Below, piece after piece: positions 46,812-54,512 of a stretch of DNA of 54,512 nt. The notes under the pieces were generated by a model. The model searched no databases, was not told where the DNA came from, and worked only from the letters and a program-made list of their open reading frames with translations. Source of the stretch: a virus. The stretch is taken from the IMG/VR virus record IMGVR_UViG_3300021962_000134, positions 1 through 54,512 of that record; one strand, 5' to 3'. The position numbers and the translations under genes are program-made. Position 1 is the stretch's first letter; every line of letters starts with the position of its first letter.

Positions 46812-47435
46812 ATGAATTACACGACTTTGGTAGCCAACATACAAAACTTCGTGGAAGATGATTCCACAGAGCTCGAGGCATCGATCCCTCAGATCATTGC
46901 TCAAGCCGAGGAGATGATTTTCCAAAGATTGCCTAATTTGCCTTGTTTCCGTAAGACCTCGACTGCTTCGATGGTGGCTGGGACAGCAGATTACACATTG
47001 GCATCGGCTAGGATGATCAGACAATTCTCCATAACCAATTCAGGCAATGTGAGCTACTTGGATCATAGGATCGACTCATATTTAAGGGATTATTGGCCTA
47101 ATTCTTCAACACAAGGCACACCGATAATGTACAGCACCAAGACTGCCAGTACTTCTGGTATAACGGTTACGGTGGCTCCAACGCCAGACAGCACATATTC
47201 GTACACAATTGATTATATAGCACCAGAAACGGGACTTTCTTCAGGAAACCCGAACACTTGGATCAGCGATAATGCTGAAGTTGTGTTGCTTTCTGCAAGT
47301 TTATATGAAACTTCTGCTTTTCTTAAAGCCGCAGAAACATTAAACTTGTACAAGGCACAGTTCGATGAGGCTATTCAATTGTTCCAGCAGGAAATGAGTC
47401 GAAACTACAACGCAGAATACAACGGAGGTATTTAA
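46812..47435 (+). CDS. Second head-tail adaptor-like protein (207 aa)
   Basis: MNYTTLVANIQNFVEDDSTE, then IPQIIAQAEEMIFQRLPNLP opens it, and VTVAPTPDSTYSYTIDYIAP plus a helical end (EVVLLSASLYETSAFLKAAE) completes it. This helical-beta-helical order matches small adaptor/gatekeeper proteins of podoviruses (DUF6682-like). Begins immediately after the repeat protein. Confidence 0.72.
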   Translation: MNYTTLVANIQNFVEDDSTELEASIPQIIAQAEEMIFQRLPNLPCFRKTSTASMVAGTADYTLASARMIRQFSITNSGNVSYLDHRIDSYLRDYWPNSSTQGTPIMYSTKTASTSGITVTVAPTPDSTYSYTIDYIAPETGLSSGNPNTWISDNAEVVLLSASLYETSAFLKAAETLNLYKAQFDEAIQLFQQEMSRNYNAEYNGGI

Positions 47436-47437
47436 TC

Positions 47438-47854
47438 ATGGCTATCACTCAAGCAATGTGTACCAGCTTCAAAGAAGATTTACTTCAAAAAGAGCAGGAT
47501 TTAGACACAGATACTATTAAAATTGCGCTTTACACTTCTTCAGCCACGCTCGATGCAAGCACAACCGCATATACCGCAAGTAATGAGGTCAGCGGAACGG
47601 GCTATACGGCTGGTGGCGTAACACTCACAGGTGCAACAATCGGCACAAGCAGCACAACTGCTTATGTGGATTTTGACGATCCAGAGTGGACAAGTGCATC
47701 TTTCACAGCTCGCGGAGCTTTAATTTATAACAGCACAGCTTCAAACCAATCAATTGCGGTTCTGGATTTTGGCGGTGACTTCACTGTTTCTTCCGGTACT
47801 TTTAGAATTGTGTTTCCAGCAGCTGGTGCAACCGCTATCATTAGATTAGATTAA
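47438..47854 (+). CDS. Small beta-rich virion protein (138 aa)
   Basis: QAMCTSFKEDLLQKEQDLDT, then IKIALYTSSATLDASTTAYT, and YVDFDDPEWTSASFTARGAL form a pattern shared by many marine phage proteins of the adaptor/fibre region. Beta-sandwich-like; unknown function. Two nt after the adaptor gene. Confidence 0.75.
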   Translation: MAITQAMCTSFKEDLLQKEQDLDTDTIKIALYTSSATLDASTTAYTASNEVSGTGYTAGGVTLTGATIGTSSTTAYVDFDDPEWTSASFTARGALIYNSTASNQSIAVLDFGGDFTVSSGTFRIVFPAAGATAIIRLD

Positions 47855-47865
47855 GGGGTAATTAA

Positions 47866-49152
47866 ATGCCTAGTACATACGTTAATAATCTCCGATTGGA
47901 GGAGATGGCCACCGGAGAAAAGTCCGGGACTTGGGGGACCATAACCAACACCAATCTTGAGCTGATTGGCGAAGCACTGGGCTATGGTACTGAGGCTATG
48001 GCTTCAGATGCGGACACAACCATCACGATGCAGGATGCAACAGCTGATGGAGTCCGCGCTCTTTATCTTAAAATCACTTCTGGTGTAAGTCTGACAACAA
48101 CCAGAACGGTTACACTCGCCCCAAATACAGTAAGCAAGGTTTGGATTATTGAAAACGCCACCACTGGTAGCCAATCAATATCCATAGCTCAAGGCAGTGG
48201 CGGAACGGTAACAATCCCGAATGGGGCAGTTAAAGTTGTTTACTCTGACGGGGCTGGTGCTGGCGCAGCTGTGACCGATGCATTGGTTGATCTTGATCTT
48301 GCGTCTTTCAGCATTGCCGGAACTGCGGTAACTTCCACAGCAGCAGAACTTAACATCCTAGATGGCGTAACTGCTTCAACCGCAGAACTTAACTACAACG
48401 ACATCACCACGCTCGGAACTGTCGAGGCATCCAAGACTGTAACTGCTGACGCAAACGGAGATGTTAAATGGGGCGATGGTGACAAAGCTATATTTGGCAC
48501 TGATTCTGATCTAAGAATTGAGCATGATGGAAGTAACGCTTATATAGATAACGTCACAGGCGGAACTTTTATTAGAACTAATAACACAGAGAACTCAATA
48601 GTAGCTTTGGCAAATGATGGTGTGACTCTTTACTACGACAACGCAGCCAAACTCGCCACAGCAACAGGCGGAGTAACCGTTACTGGTACTGTGACTGCTA
48701 TAAATGCAGCAACGCAAGACGCAATGATTGTCTCTGGTCGAGCTGGTGGATCAAGCTCTTACACAGTTACGCTTCAGCCAGCCACTCTGTCAGCAAGTCG
48801 TTCAGTAACTTTCCCAGACGGTGGCGGTAACTACAGTGTTGGTTATCAAAACTTACCGGCTGTTGGAACAAAAACAGGTTCTTACACTTTAGCAGTTGCG
48901 GACATTGGAAAATATGTTCAAGTTGGATCTGGTGGCTCGATCACCATCCCAGACGCAACATTTGCTGAAGGCGATGCAATTTCTATATTTAATAACACCA
49001 CTGGTGACATAACAATCACTTGTTCAATCACAACTGCTTATATAGCAGGGACTGATTCAGATGTTGCCACAGCAACATTGGCTACTAGGGGTGTTGCTAC
49101 TATTTTATTTATCTCTTCCACCGTCTGTGTGATCGCAGGGAATGTGAGCTAA
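47866..49152 (+). CDS. Tail-fibre-like protein (428 aa)
   Basis: The start region, NNLRLEEMATGEKSGTWGTI followed by TNTNLELIGEAL, is the conserved N-terminal attachment module of marine podovirus fibres. It is followed by beta-rich Gly/Thr repeats, the twin short repeats TSTAAELNILDG and ASTAELNYNDI, and a C-terminal beta domain (ITIPDATFAEGDAISIFNNT). Probably a receptor-binding fibre or its tail-proximal part. 3 nt before the Gly-rich gene. Confidence 0.8.
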   Translation: MPSTYVNNLRLEEMATGEKSGTWGTITNTNLELIGEALGYGTEAMASDADTTITMQDATADGVRALYLKITSGVSLTTTRTVTLAPNTVSKVWIIENATTGSQSISIAQGSGGTVTIPNGAVKVVYSDGAGAGAAVTDALVDLDLASFSIAGTAVTSTAAELNILDGVTASTAELNYNDITTLGTVEASKTVTADANGDVKWGDGDKAIFGTDSDLRIEHDGSNAYIDNVTGGTFIRTNNTENSIVALANDGVTLYYDNAAKLATATGGVTVTGTVTAINAATQDAMIVSGRAGGSSSYTVTLQPATLSASRSVTFPDGGGNYSVGYQNLPAVGTKTGSYTLAVADIGKYVQVGSGGSITIPDATFAEGDAISIFNNTTGDITITCSITTAYIAGTDSDVATATLATRGVATILFISSTVCVIAGNVS

Positions 49153-49155
49153 TAA

Positions 49156-51576
49156 ATGACCGGAATACTCCAGATTGTCCTAAGTGCTTTCCAAAGCGGA
49201 ACCCCATTAGATATTGATTATCTAGTTATTGCCGGAGGTGGTGGTGGCGGCGGAGGCAATGTCAACAATGGTGGCGGAGGAGGAGCTGGTGGATACAGAA
49301 CCTCTGCTGGTACTTCTGGAGGCGGTGGATCTGCCGAAACTACTTTTAAAGCGTCAGTTGGACAAGCATACACAATTACTGTAGGAGCGGGTGGATCTGG
49401 TGGACAAGCCTCTGATGATGCTTCTGGAGTTGGTAATAATGGTTCAAACTCTGTTTTAGGATCAATTACTTCACTTGGTGGTGGAGGTGGAGGTGCTTTC
49501 CAAAACAACGGATCTAGCGGTGGTTCTGGTGGTGGAGGTGGTGGTTCTGCCTCTGCTGGAGCTGGAACTGCTAACCAAGGATACGCAGGAGGAAATGGAA
49601 TTGGTGGCGGAGGAGGAGCTGGTGCTGTCGGTGGTAATGGTAATCCAAATCCCGGAGGTACAGGTGTCTCTTCTTCAATAACTGGAAGTGCTGTCACTAG
49701 AGGTGGCGGTGGCGGTGGATCAGCTTTTGGTTCTGCTGGTGGATCAGGTGGCGGTGGAACGGGTGGTAACTATAATCCGGGATCTGATTCAAGTGCAGGC
49801 ACTGCCAATACAGGCGGTGGTGGCGGTGGTAATGGATACCATGTACCCGGAGTTGGAGGAACAGGCTCAACAGGCGGTTCTGGAGTTGTAATTCTAAAAG
49901 TTCCAACAACCCATAGCGCATTTTTCTCTAGTGGTGTTACTTATTCTGTTAGCACTTCAGTTTCCGGTTACAACATTTATACAGTAACCGCTACATCGAC
50001 CACATCGGAGACCGTTACATTCTCTGAGGGTGTTTCTGCTGACTATTTAGTTGTTGGATCTGGTGGTGGTGGAAAAAACTATCAGGGTGGAGGTGGTGGT
50101 GAGGTTAGTTCGTACAATAATCAAAGTTTTTTACTTGAAACAGCTTATACAGTTACAGTAGGTGCTGGTGGCGCGATAAATACTGACGGTAATGATTCTG
50201 TCTTTATAAACACAGCAAGTAAAGGATTTCGCGGAAGTCAGGTAAATAGTTTTGCTGTTGCTGGTACGAGCGGAAGTGGTAATGCTGGAGGTGTTGGAGC
50301 TAACCTTGGCAACCCGTTTTTAGGTGGTGGCGGTGGTGGTGATTCTGCCGTTGGTGGAAATTCTTCCGGATCAACATCGGGATCAGGCGGTGCAGGAACT
50401 GCTAATTCAATCACAGGATCAAGTGTTACAAGAGGTGGCGGTGGCGGAGCTGGTGTAGAAGGCAGTGGATCTCGCGGCACTGGTGGTGCAGGCGGTGGTG
50501 GTAATGGCTCTGGCCCTAATTCTAATAATGGTTCAGCAGGAAGCGCAAACACAGGCGGTGGTGGCGGTGGTGGAGATGGTGGGAACACAAATAGTGGATA
50601 TGCCGGAGGTTCTGGTGTTGTAATTATTAAAGTTCCAAATAACGTAGCAGCAGTTTTCTCTGGTGGTGTAACTTCATCACTTTCAACCGCTGTGTCGGGT
50701 TACAGAGTTTATTCTGTAACTGCAACAAGCACCACAAGCGAAACAGTTACTTTTGTTCAAGACTTCCCTGCTAATATCCTTGCTCAAGCAGGTGGTGGAG
50801 GTAGTGGTAATGGTACTGTTCCCGGATCTCCCGGAACAGGTGGTGGAGGTGGAGCTGGCGGCTTAGTCTATGCTGAGAATTATTATCTTGCTGTAGGAAC
50901 ATCTTATACTGTTACAGTAGGTGGCGGAGGAGGTGCTCAATCTAACGGTAGCAACTCTGTATTTGGTCCTGCAACTGCAAACGGTGGCGGTGCTGGTCAA
51001 CAAACTGGAACAGGATCAACAGGTGGTTGTGGTGGCGGAGCTGGAACAAATCCGTTTGGTACAGCATACCCTGCAGCACCAAGTAATCAATCGTCAACTC
51101 CAGCTACAGGCTTTACTGGGTATGGTAATGCTGGTGGATATCGTGTTATTTATGGCGGGTCTGGCGGTGGTGGAGGTACTGGTGCTGCTGGTCAAGGTGA
51201 AGGTTCTAGGGCAGGTGGAGTTGGTAGAGATTACTCTTCAGTATTTGGTTCAAGCGTTGGAGACTCTGGGTACTTTGGTGGTGGCGGTGGAGGAGCTGCT
51301 GGAGGACCGGGAGGTACTGGTGGTGGCGGTAATGGCATCACAAATGGACAAGGAATTTTTGGAACAGCTAATACCGGAGGAGGTGGTGGGGGTACTCACA
51401 ATTATTCGCCGGGATCGTCAGGTGGTTCTGGAGTAGTTTTGATTAAAGTACCAGACACAAGAACTGCTAACTTCTCAGGTGGTGTAACTTATTCTACTGA
51501 TACATCTATGACTGGATATAAGATATATGAGGTAACCGCAACTTCAACTACATCTGAAACAGTATATTTCACATAA
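49156..51576 (+). CDS. Triplicated glycine-rich tail-fibre / adhesin protein
   Basis: 806 residues. Three tandem modules (about 1-290, 291-535, 536-806). Each begins with an ADYLVVGSGGGG-like strand, continues with long polyglycine stretches, and ends with SGVVILKVP plus a short beta hairpin closing in TATSTTSETVTF. Gly-rich domains of this type can form polyglycine-II helix bundles and serve as receptor-binding tips in other phages. The protein is Cys-poor and Lys-poor. Follows the fibre gene with 3 nt between them, so the two probably form one fibre. Confidence 0.8.
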   Translation: MTGILQIVLSAFQSGTPLDIDYLVIAGGGGGGGGNVNNGGGGGAGGYRTSAGTSGGGGSAETTFKASVGQAYTITVGAGGSGGQASDDASGVGNNGSNSVLGSITSLGGGGGGAFQNNGSSGGSGGGGGGSASAGAGTANQGYAGGNGIGGGGGAGAVGGNGNPNPGGTGVSSSITGSAVTRGGGGGGSAFGSAGGSGGGGTGGNYNPGSDSSAGTANTGGGGGGNGYHVPGVGGTGSTGGSGVVILKVPTTHSAFFSSGVTYSVSTSVSGYNIYTVTATSTTSETVTFSEGVSADYLVVGSGGGGKNYQGGGGGEVSSYNNQSFLLETAYTVTVGAGGAINTDGNDSVFINTASKGFRGSQVNSFAVAGTSGSGNAGGVGANLGNPFLGGGGGGDSAVGGNSSGSTSGSGGAGTANSITGSSVTRGGGGGAGVEGSGSRGTGGAGGGGNGSGPNSNNGSAGSANTGGGGGGGDGGNTNSGYAGGSGVVIIKVPNNVAAVFSGGVTSSLSTAVSGYRVYSVTATSTTSETVTFVQDFPANILAQAGGGGSGNGTVPGSPGTGGGGGAGGLVYAENYYLAVGTSYTVTVGGGGGAQSNGSNSVFGPATANGGGAGQQTGTGSTGGCGGGAGTNPFGTAYPAAPSNQSSTPATGFTGYGNAGGYRVIYGGSGGGGGTGAAGQGEGSRAGGVGRDYSSVFGSSVGDSGYFGGGGGGAAGGPGGTGGGGNGITNGQGIFGTANTGGGGGGTHNYSPGSSGGSGVVLIKVPDTRTANFSGGVTYSTDTSMTGYKIYEVTATSTTSETVYFT

Positions 51577-51585
51577 GGACATAAC

Positions 51586-51981
51586 ATGGCGCATTTTGCA
51601 AAATTAGATGAAAACAATATCGTGGTCTATGTCACAGTTGGTCGTGATGAAGATAACGGCAAAGAAGATGAGCTGACTGCTCGAACTGGGGATGTGTATA
51701 AACAAACGTCTTATAATACAAAAGGCGGTGTTCATTACGACCCAGAAACAAATGAGCCAAGCGCAGATCAATCCAAAGCGTTCAGAAAAAATTATGCTGG
51801 ACTAGGTTATACCTACGATGCTGGCAGGGATGCTTTTATTCCACCAAAGCCGTTTGCTTCTTGGGTGCTTAATGAGACAACGTGCTTATGGGATGCGCCA
51901 ATTCCTCTTCCATCAGATAGCGATACTGTTGAATACATTTGGGACGAAGACACTACGTCTTGGGTAGTTTACAATCCATGA
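51586..51981 (+). CDS. Fibre-region protein (131 aa)
   Basis: MAHFAKLDENNIVVYVTVGR, a Tyr/Gly-rich middle (FRKNYAGLGYTYDAGRDAFI) and an end with DAPIPLPSDSDTVEYIWDED recur in cyanophage and other marine phage fibre regions. Function unknown; may be a fibre chaperone or tip. ATGA overlap with the next gene. Confidence 0.78.
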   Translation: MAHFAKLDENNIVVYVTVGRDEDNGKEDELTARTGDVYKQTSYNTKGGVHYDPETNEPSADQSKAFRKNYAGLGYTYDAGRDAFIPPKPFASWVLNETTCLWDAPIPLPSDSDTVEYIWDEDTTSWVVYNP

Positions 51982-52580
51982 TATTCGGACTTTTTGCTAC
52001 ACCAATTGGACGACATGATATTGAAAGAGAATTAACAGAAAAGGAAATTTCTTTTGTTAAAAATCTGGAAACAACAAAAAATGAAGGCAATGTTAATAGT
52101 GTAAATACTTACATTTTAAATGAGCCAGAGTTAAAAGATATAAATGAATTTTTAGAGACAAAGGTTAAAGAATATTTTTTAGAAACATATATACCTAAAG
52201 ATGATTTTGATTTAGCAATAACACAATCTTGGTCAAATGTTACTAAAAAAGATGAATATCACCACAAACATAGTCATGCAAATTCACTTATATCTGGAGT
52301 TTTTTATGTTCAAGCGGATGAAAACAAAGACAAAATACATTTTTTTAAAGAACAGATTAATACGTTAGATGTATATTCTGAAAATTTTAATGAGTGGAAT
52401 GCGCAAAGTTGGTGGTTTCCAGTTAAAACAGGACAACTTTTTTTGTTTCCCTCAAGATTACATCACATGGTAGAACGTTTAGATCATGATCAAGAAAGAA
52501 TTAGCATAGCGTTTAATACATTCCCATACGGTTTGTTAGGTAGGAAAGAAAGTTTAACTCAACTCAAAGTTAACAGGTGA
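51978..52580 (+). CDS. 2-oxoglutarate/Fe(II) oxygenase-like protein (200 aa)
   Basis: The start ATG at 51978 overlaps the previous stop. YHHKHSHANSLISGVFYV (HxH then the LSGV(F/Y)Y strand), GQLFLFPSRLHHMVERL (third His) and RISIAFNTFPYG (Arg) match the phage and cyanophage 2OG-Fe(II) oxygenase family placed next to fibre genes. Target unknown; a fibre or nucleotide is possible. The gene looks more AT-rich than its neighbours and uses AAA/ATT-type codons heavily, which suggests recent acquisition. Confidence 0.82.
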   Translation: MIFGLFATPIGRHDIERELTEKEISFVKNLETTKNEGNVNSVNTYILNEPELKDINEFLETKVKEYFLETYIPKDDFDLAITQSWSNVTKKDEYHHKHSHANSLISGVFYVQADENKDKIHFFKEQINTLDVYSENFNEWNAQSWWFPVKTGQLFLFPSRLHHMVERLDHDQERISIAFNTFPYGLLGRKESLTQLKVNR

Positions 52581-52583
52581 TTA

Positions 52584-52781
52584 ATGAAACTTATTAAAGT
52601 TACAAATGCAACAAAAGGAAGGATAGGGGAAGGTCTAATAATTAACACTGACCTTATTGTTTCTTTTTTTGAGCACACTCAAGAAGATGGTGAAAAGGTG
52701 ACTGTTGCTTTCGGGATGAATAATAATACTTGGGAAATTAAAGAAACCATAGACGAAATAAACGCTTTGATACAAGAATGA
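52584..52781 (+). CDS. Small protein (65 aa)
   Basis: MKLIKVTNATKGRIGEGLII, then TDLIVSFFEHTQEDGEKVTV: a beta-sheet-like pattern ending in an acidic helix. Shares the AT-rich style of the oxygenase. Start 3 nt after its stop; overlaps the next gene by 4 nt. Unknown function. Confidence 0.72.
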   Translation: MKLIKVTNATKGRIGEGLIINTDLIVSFFEHTQEDGEKVTVAFGMNNNTWEIKETIDEINALIQE

Positions 52782-52990
52782 ACGAACAGAACATCAGCCC
52801 TAAAGAATTTGGCGCATTACAAGCAGACGTTAAGAACCTTGCACGAGAGATCAGTTTGCTACGCAAAGATATGGCGCAAGTGAACGCGGTGATCAATCAA
52901 AGCAGAGGTGGGATTTATGTTGTGATGTTTGTCGCAGGATTAATCGGTTCTGCGATCACATTAGGTATTAAAAAGTTGCTGGGGCTGTGA
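52778..52990 (+). CDS. Small coiled-coil plus TM protein (70 aa), holin-like
   Basis: Residues 10-44 are a helix with heptads (FGALQADVKNLAREISLLRK), and 46-66 are a TM segment (IYVVMFVAGLIGSAITLGIK). This plan is seen in XhlA-like/holin-accessory proteins encoded near lysis genes. Overlaps the genes on both sides. Confidence 0.68.
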   Translation: MNEQNISPKEFGALQADVKNLAREISLLRKDMAQVNAVINQSRGGIYVVMFVAGLIGSAITLGIKKLLGL

Positions 52991-53211
52991 TGACAGCCGA
53001 AGCGTTTTTAAAATTAAAAATACTGCCCCGATTAATGATGGCGATCATGACCGTTATGAGTTGGCGAGTGGTGGAATGGTTCATGACTTTGCCAGACCCA
53101 AGTCCTAGTCAAGCTGGGTTGGTATCGGTGGTGACAGGAGCGATGACTGGTGCTTTTGCGATTTGGATGAACCATGAAAAAGAATCCTCGAGACCCGCTA
53201 GTCAGCCTTAA
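52990..53211 (+). CDS. Two-TM holin-like protein (73 aa)
   Basis: The ATG at 52990 overlaps the previous TGA; a GTG at 52987 is possible. Two hydrophobic helices (LPRLMMAIMTVMSWRVVEWF; SQAGLVSVVTGAMTGAFAIW) with a charged C-terminus. This is the small class holin/antiholin pattern common in cyanophage-like podoviruses. A second holin-type gene exists at 1028; together they may form a holin/antiholin set. Overlaps the next gene by 38 nt. Confidence 0.7.
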   Translation: MTAEAFLKLKILPRLMMAIMTVMSWRVVEWFMTLPDPSPSQAGLVSVVTGAMTGAFAIWMNHEKESSRPASQP

Positions 53212-53785
53212 AAATTTAATAAGCATTGGATCTTTTTTATTAATTGTTCCAACCAATGCTTTTGCCGTAGATACTGTAACCAGCAGCACTGTCTCGAGCA
53301 CTGTCTCGAGTTCCTCTAACACCGTCGGGACTACAACCGTAGACCGCACCCCATCAACCGCCAGCTCACCGAGCATCAGTGTGATTAACTCTGATATCTG
53401 TACAACGGGGGTTTCTGGTGCAGTGCAAACACAGATATTTGGTATCTCTGGTGGAACAACCATTCGAGATGTGAACTGCGAAAACTTAAAATTATCCAGA
53501 CAGCTTTACGCTATGGGTATGAAGGTTGCAGCTGTGGCTTTGCTTTGTGAAGCGGATTACAGAGTGTTTCAGGCAATGTGGGATGCTGGGACTTATTGTC
53601 CTATTGACGGGCTGATTGGTAAAAAAGCTAAAACCCAATGGCTGGCGAACCTAGATCGAGTTCCAGATGGTGCATTGGTTAACGAAAAACAAAAGGTTGC
53701 AATGCTTTACGAAGAAGGTCTGAAGAAAGATCGTGAAGCTCGTTCAGATAAAGCTAAACAGCAATGGCCTCACTACGCCCGTTAA
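53174..53785 (+). CDS. Exported protein with signal peptide (203 aa)
   Basis: Begins inside the holin-like gene. After a charged start, residues 13-32 are hydrophobic and end in AFA, a likely signal peptidase site. A Ser/Thr/Val-rich linker (TVSSTVSSSSNTVGTTTVDR) is followed by a domain with four Cys (DICTTGVSG, VNCENL, LLCEADYRVF, YCPIDG) and a basic tail. Proteins of this design are encoded in several marine phages. Probably periplasmic; function unknown. Confidence 0.75.
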   Translation: MKKNPRDPLVSLKNLISIGSFLLIVPTNAFAVDTVTSSTVSSTVSSSSNTVGTTTVDRTPSTASSPSISVINSDICTTGVSGAVQTQIFGISGGTTIRDVNCENLKLSRQLYAMGMKVAAVALLCEADYRVFQAMWDAGTYCPIDGLIGKKAKTQWLANLDRVPDGALVNEKQKVAMLYEEGLKKDREARSDKAKQQWPHYAR

Positions 53786-54512
53786 TATTCCTGCTAGTCC
53801 CCAGCATTGGTTTTTGCCAAGAGACCACAGAGAATCTTATTGATGATACTCAATGGGAGATCGACGGAGATGTGGACTTTTGGCAATATGATAATGATAG
53901 CGTTGTATGGGTATATACCAACACTGAAGCCACAGTTTCTCAAAGCATAGATTTAAGTGCTTATGATTACATCGGGGATATTCGTTATGGGATGTCGTCT
54001 TACGGATGTAACAACACTCCTAGTGGAGCATGGTGCGATCAAACCACTGACACTAGTTACTACGACACAATCACTGTGAAGGTCGAGTACGGTGGTGAGA
54101 CTTATACAGATATCGTAACGCTGAATTACAATAATTACTTCGTGGACTATTCTTTCTCGTTCACAGCTACAGCCGACTACGACACAGCCACGATCAGCTT
54201 CACAGCACAAGACGTTGGGGGCTGGAGCGGTTACTATGCCAGCGCGACCAAAGATGTGTTTTTTGAGCTTGACTACAATACTTACACTGATCTGATACTT
54301 ATAGATCCGACCATAACCAATCCTGATCCAGTGGACATTGCGTTTGTTGATCCAGTTGATGTGGCTGATTCAATCGGGGATGTTTCGATTATGGATGTTC
54401 CAGTTGTAGACATCCCAGATATCACGATGGATATGCCAGTCGAGCCAATTGCAACCGATATGAGCGCAGACATGGGGGCAATAGACATCCCAGATATGCA
54501 GATCGAAGAGAT
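53764..54512 (+). CDS. Exported repeat protein, 3' end cut by window edge
   Basis: ATG at 53764, inside the end of the previous gene. Residues 1-18 form a signal peptide (MASLRPLIFLLVPSIGFC) ending with a Cys, which would allow lipoprotein processing only if a lipobox fits; it is weak here. The body of about 150 residues is beta-rich and Tyr/Asp/Thr-rich, followed by acidic Asp/Pro/Met repeats (VDIPDITMDMPVEPIATDMS). It is still open at base 54512 with no stop. The rest may be the open gene at 1-288, but the frames do not match on direct joining. Confidence 0.72.
   Translation, partial: MASLRPLIFLLVPSIGFCQETTENLIDDTQWEIDGDVDFWQYDNDSVVWVYTNTEATVSQSIDLSAYDYIGDIRYGMSSYGCNNTPSGAWCDQTTDTSYYDTITVKVEYGGETYTDIVTLNYNNYFVDYSFSFTATADYDTATISFTAQDVGGWSGYYASATKDVFFELDYNTYTDLILIDPTITNPDPVDIAFVDPVDVADSIGDVSIMDVPVVDIPDITMDMPVEPIATDMSADMGAIDIPDMQIEE

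Noticed and set aside
49218-50588. Long Pro-rich reading frames on the minus strand (49697-49218 and 50588-50238)
   Set aside because: They are the mirror of the GGN-rich codons of the glycine-rich fibre gene, have no ribosome site and no domain.
49156-51576. Regular short repeats that could suggest a CRISPR array
   Set aside because: The repeats are in-frame Gly codons of variable spacing in an open reading frame; there are no constant repeats with unique spacers and no cas genes.
53032-53463. 143-residue minus-strand frame over the holin-like and exported-protein genes
   Set aside because: Antisense shadow of two genes whose signals (TM segments, signal peptide) are clear on the plus strand.
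1-54512. tRNA genes, integrase, reverse transcriptase/diversity-generating retroelement, T7-type RNA polymerase
   Set aside because: I found no cloverleaf-like sequence in the few gaps and no protein with the needed motifs; the genome is too tightly packed for a missed large gene, though a tRNA scan could still be run.

Overview
The window reads as one essentially complete double-stranded DNA bacteriophage genome of podovirus type, permuted so that both window edges cut through structural or secreted-protein genes. It has a large terminase, a portal of about 820 residues, a scaffold-like protein, a Mu gpT-like major capsid protein, P22 gp4-like head-tail adaptors, several large internal or ejection-type proteins and tail fibres. 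I see no tape measure, sheath, tail tube, integrase or phage RNA polymerase. Several tiny basic proteins and fibre genes resemble those of marine phages, so an aquatic proteobacterial host is likely, but the host cannot be fixed from the sequence.

Layout. (1) 1-11978, plus strand: end of the late operon, with a lysis cassette (coiled-coil membrane protein, three-TM holin, M15-type endolysin), then a tail hub-like protein, a GNAT acetyltransferase and four large internal-virion candidates. (2) 11962-28996, minus strand: the early/replication operon. From its 5' end at 29.0 kb it encodes three conserved phage proteins, an archaeo-eukaryotic-type primase, an SF1 helicase, a flavoprotein, ThyX, an exported Cys-rich peptide, an HTH protein, a PNKP-like phosphatase, a MazG-like protein, a zinc ribbon, a DnaQ-type exonuclease, a 19-residue hydrophobic peptide, a DnaE-type polymerase, a papain-like protein, an ExoX-C-like protein, a SNF2-type helicase and a VRR-Nuc-like nuclease. 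(3) 29004-29453: a divergent intergenic control region and possible origin. (4) 29454-30559, plus strand: a short early operon of four small genes. (5) 30721-54512, plus strand: packaging, head, adaptor, fibre and exported-protein genes, probably running on into region 1.

Expression. Six promoter-like sites (TTG-CTY or TTTTCT, 17 bp, then KATAAT) precede early genes on both strands. The early genes share a leader box GAGAAAGGA 6-9 nt before the start codon. At five places this box sits just behind a stem-loop, four of them with a U-tract. At several gene junctions the box is written into the 3' end of the upstream coding sequence. One early promoter carries a 12-bp direct repeat across its spacer and start region, and a near-identical 11-bp element lies upstream of the terminase genes, so one regulator may link early and late expression.

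The most unusual features are the cellular-style replisome (DnaE + DnaQ + AEP primase) with its stop-start-coupled 19-residue ORF, the papain-like early protein, the ThyX/flavoprotein pair, the phage GroES and the triplicated glycine-rich fibre.
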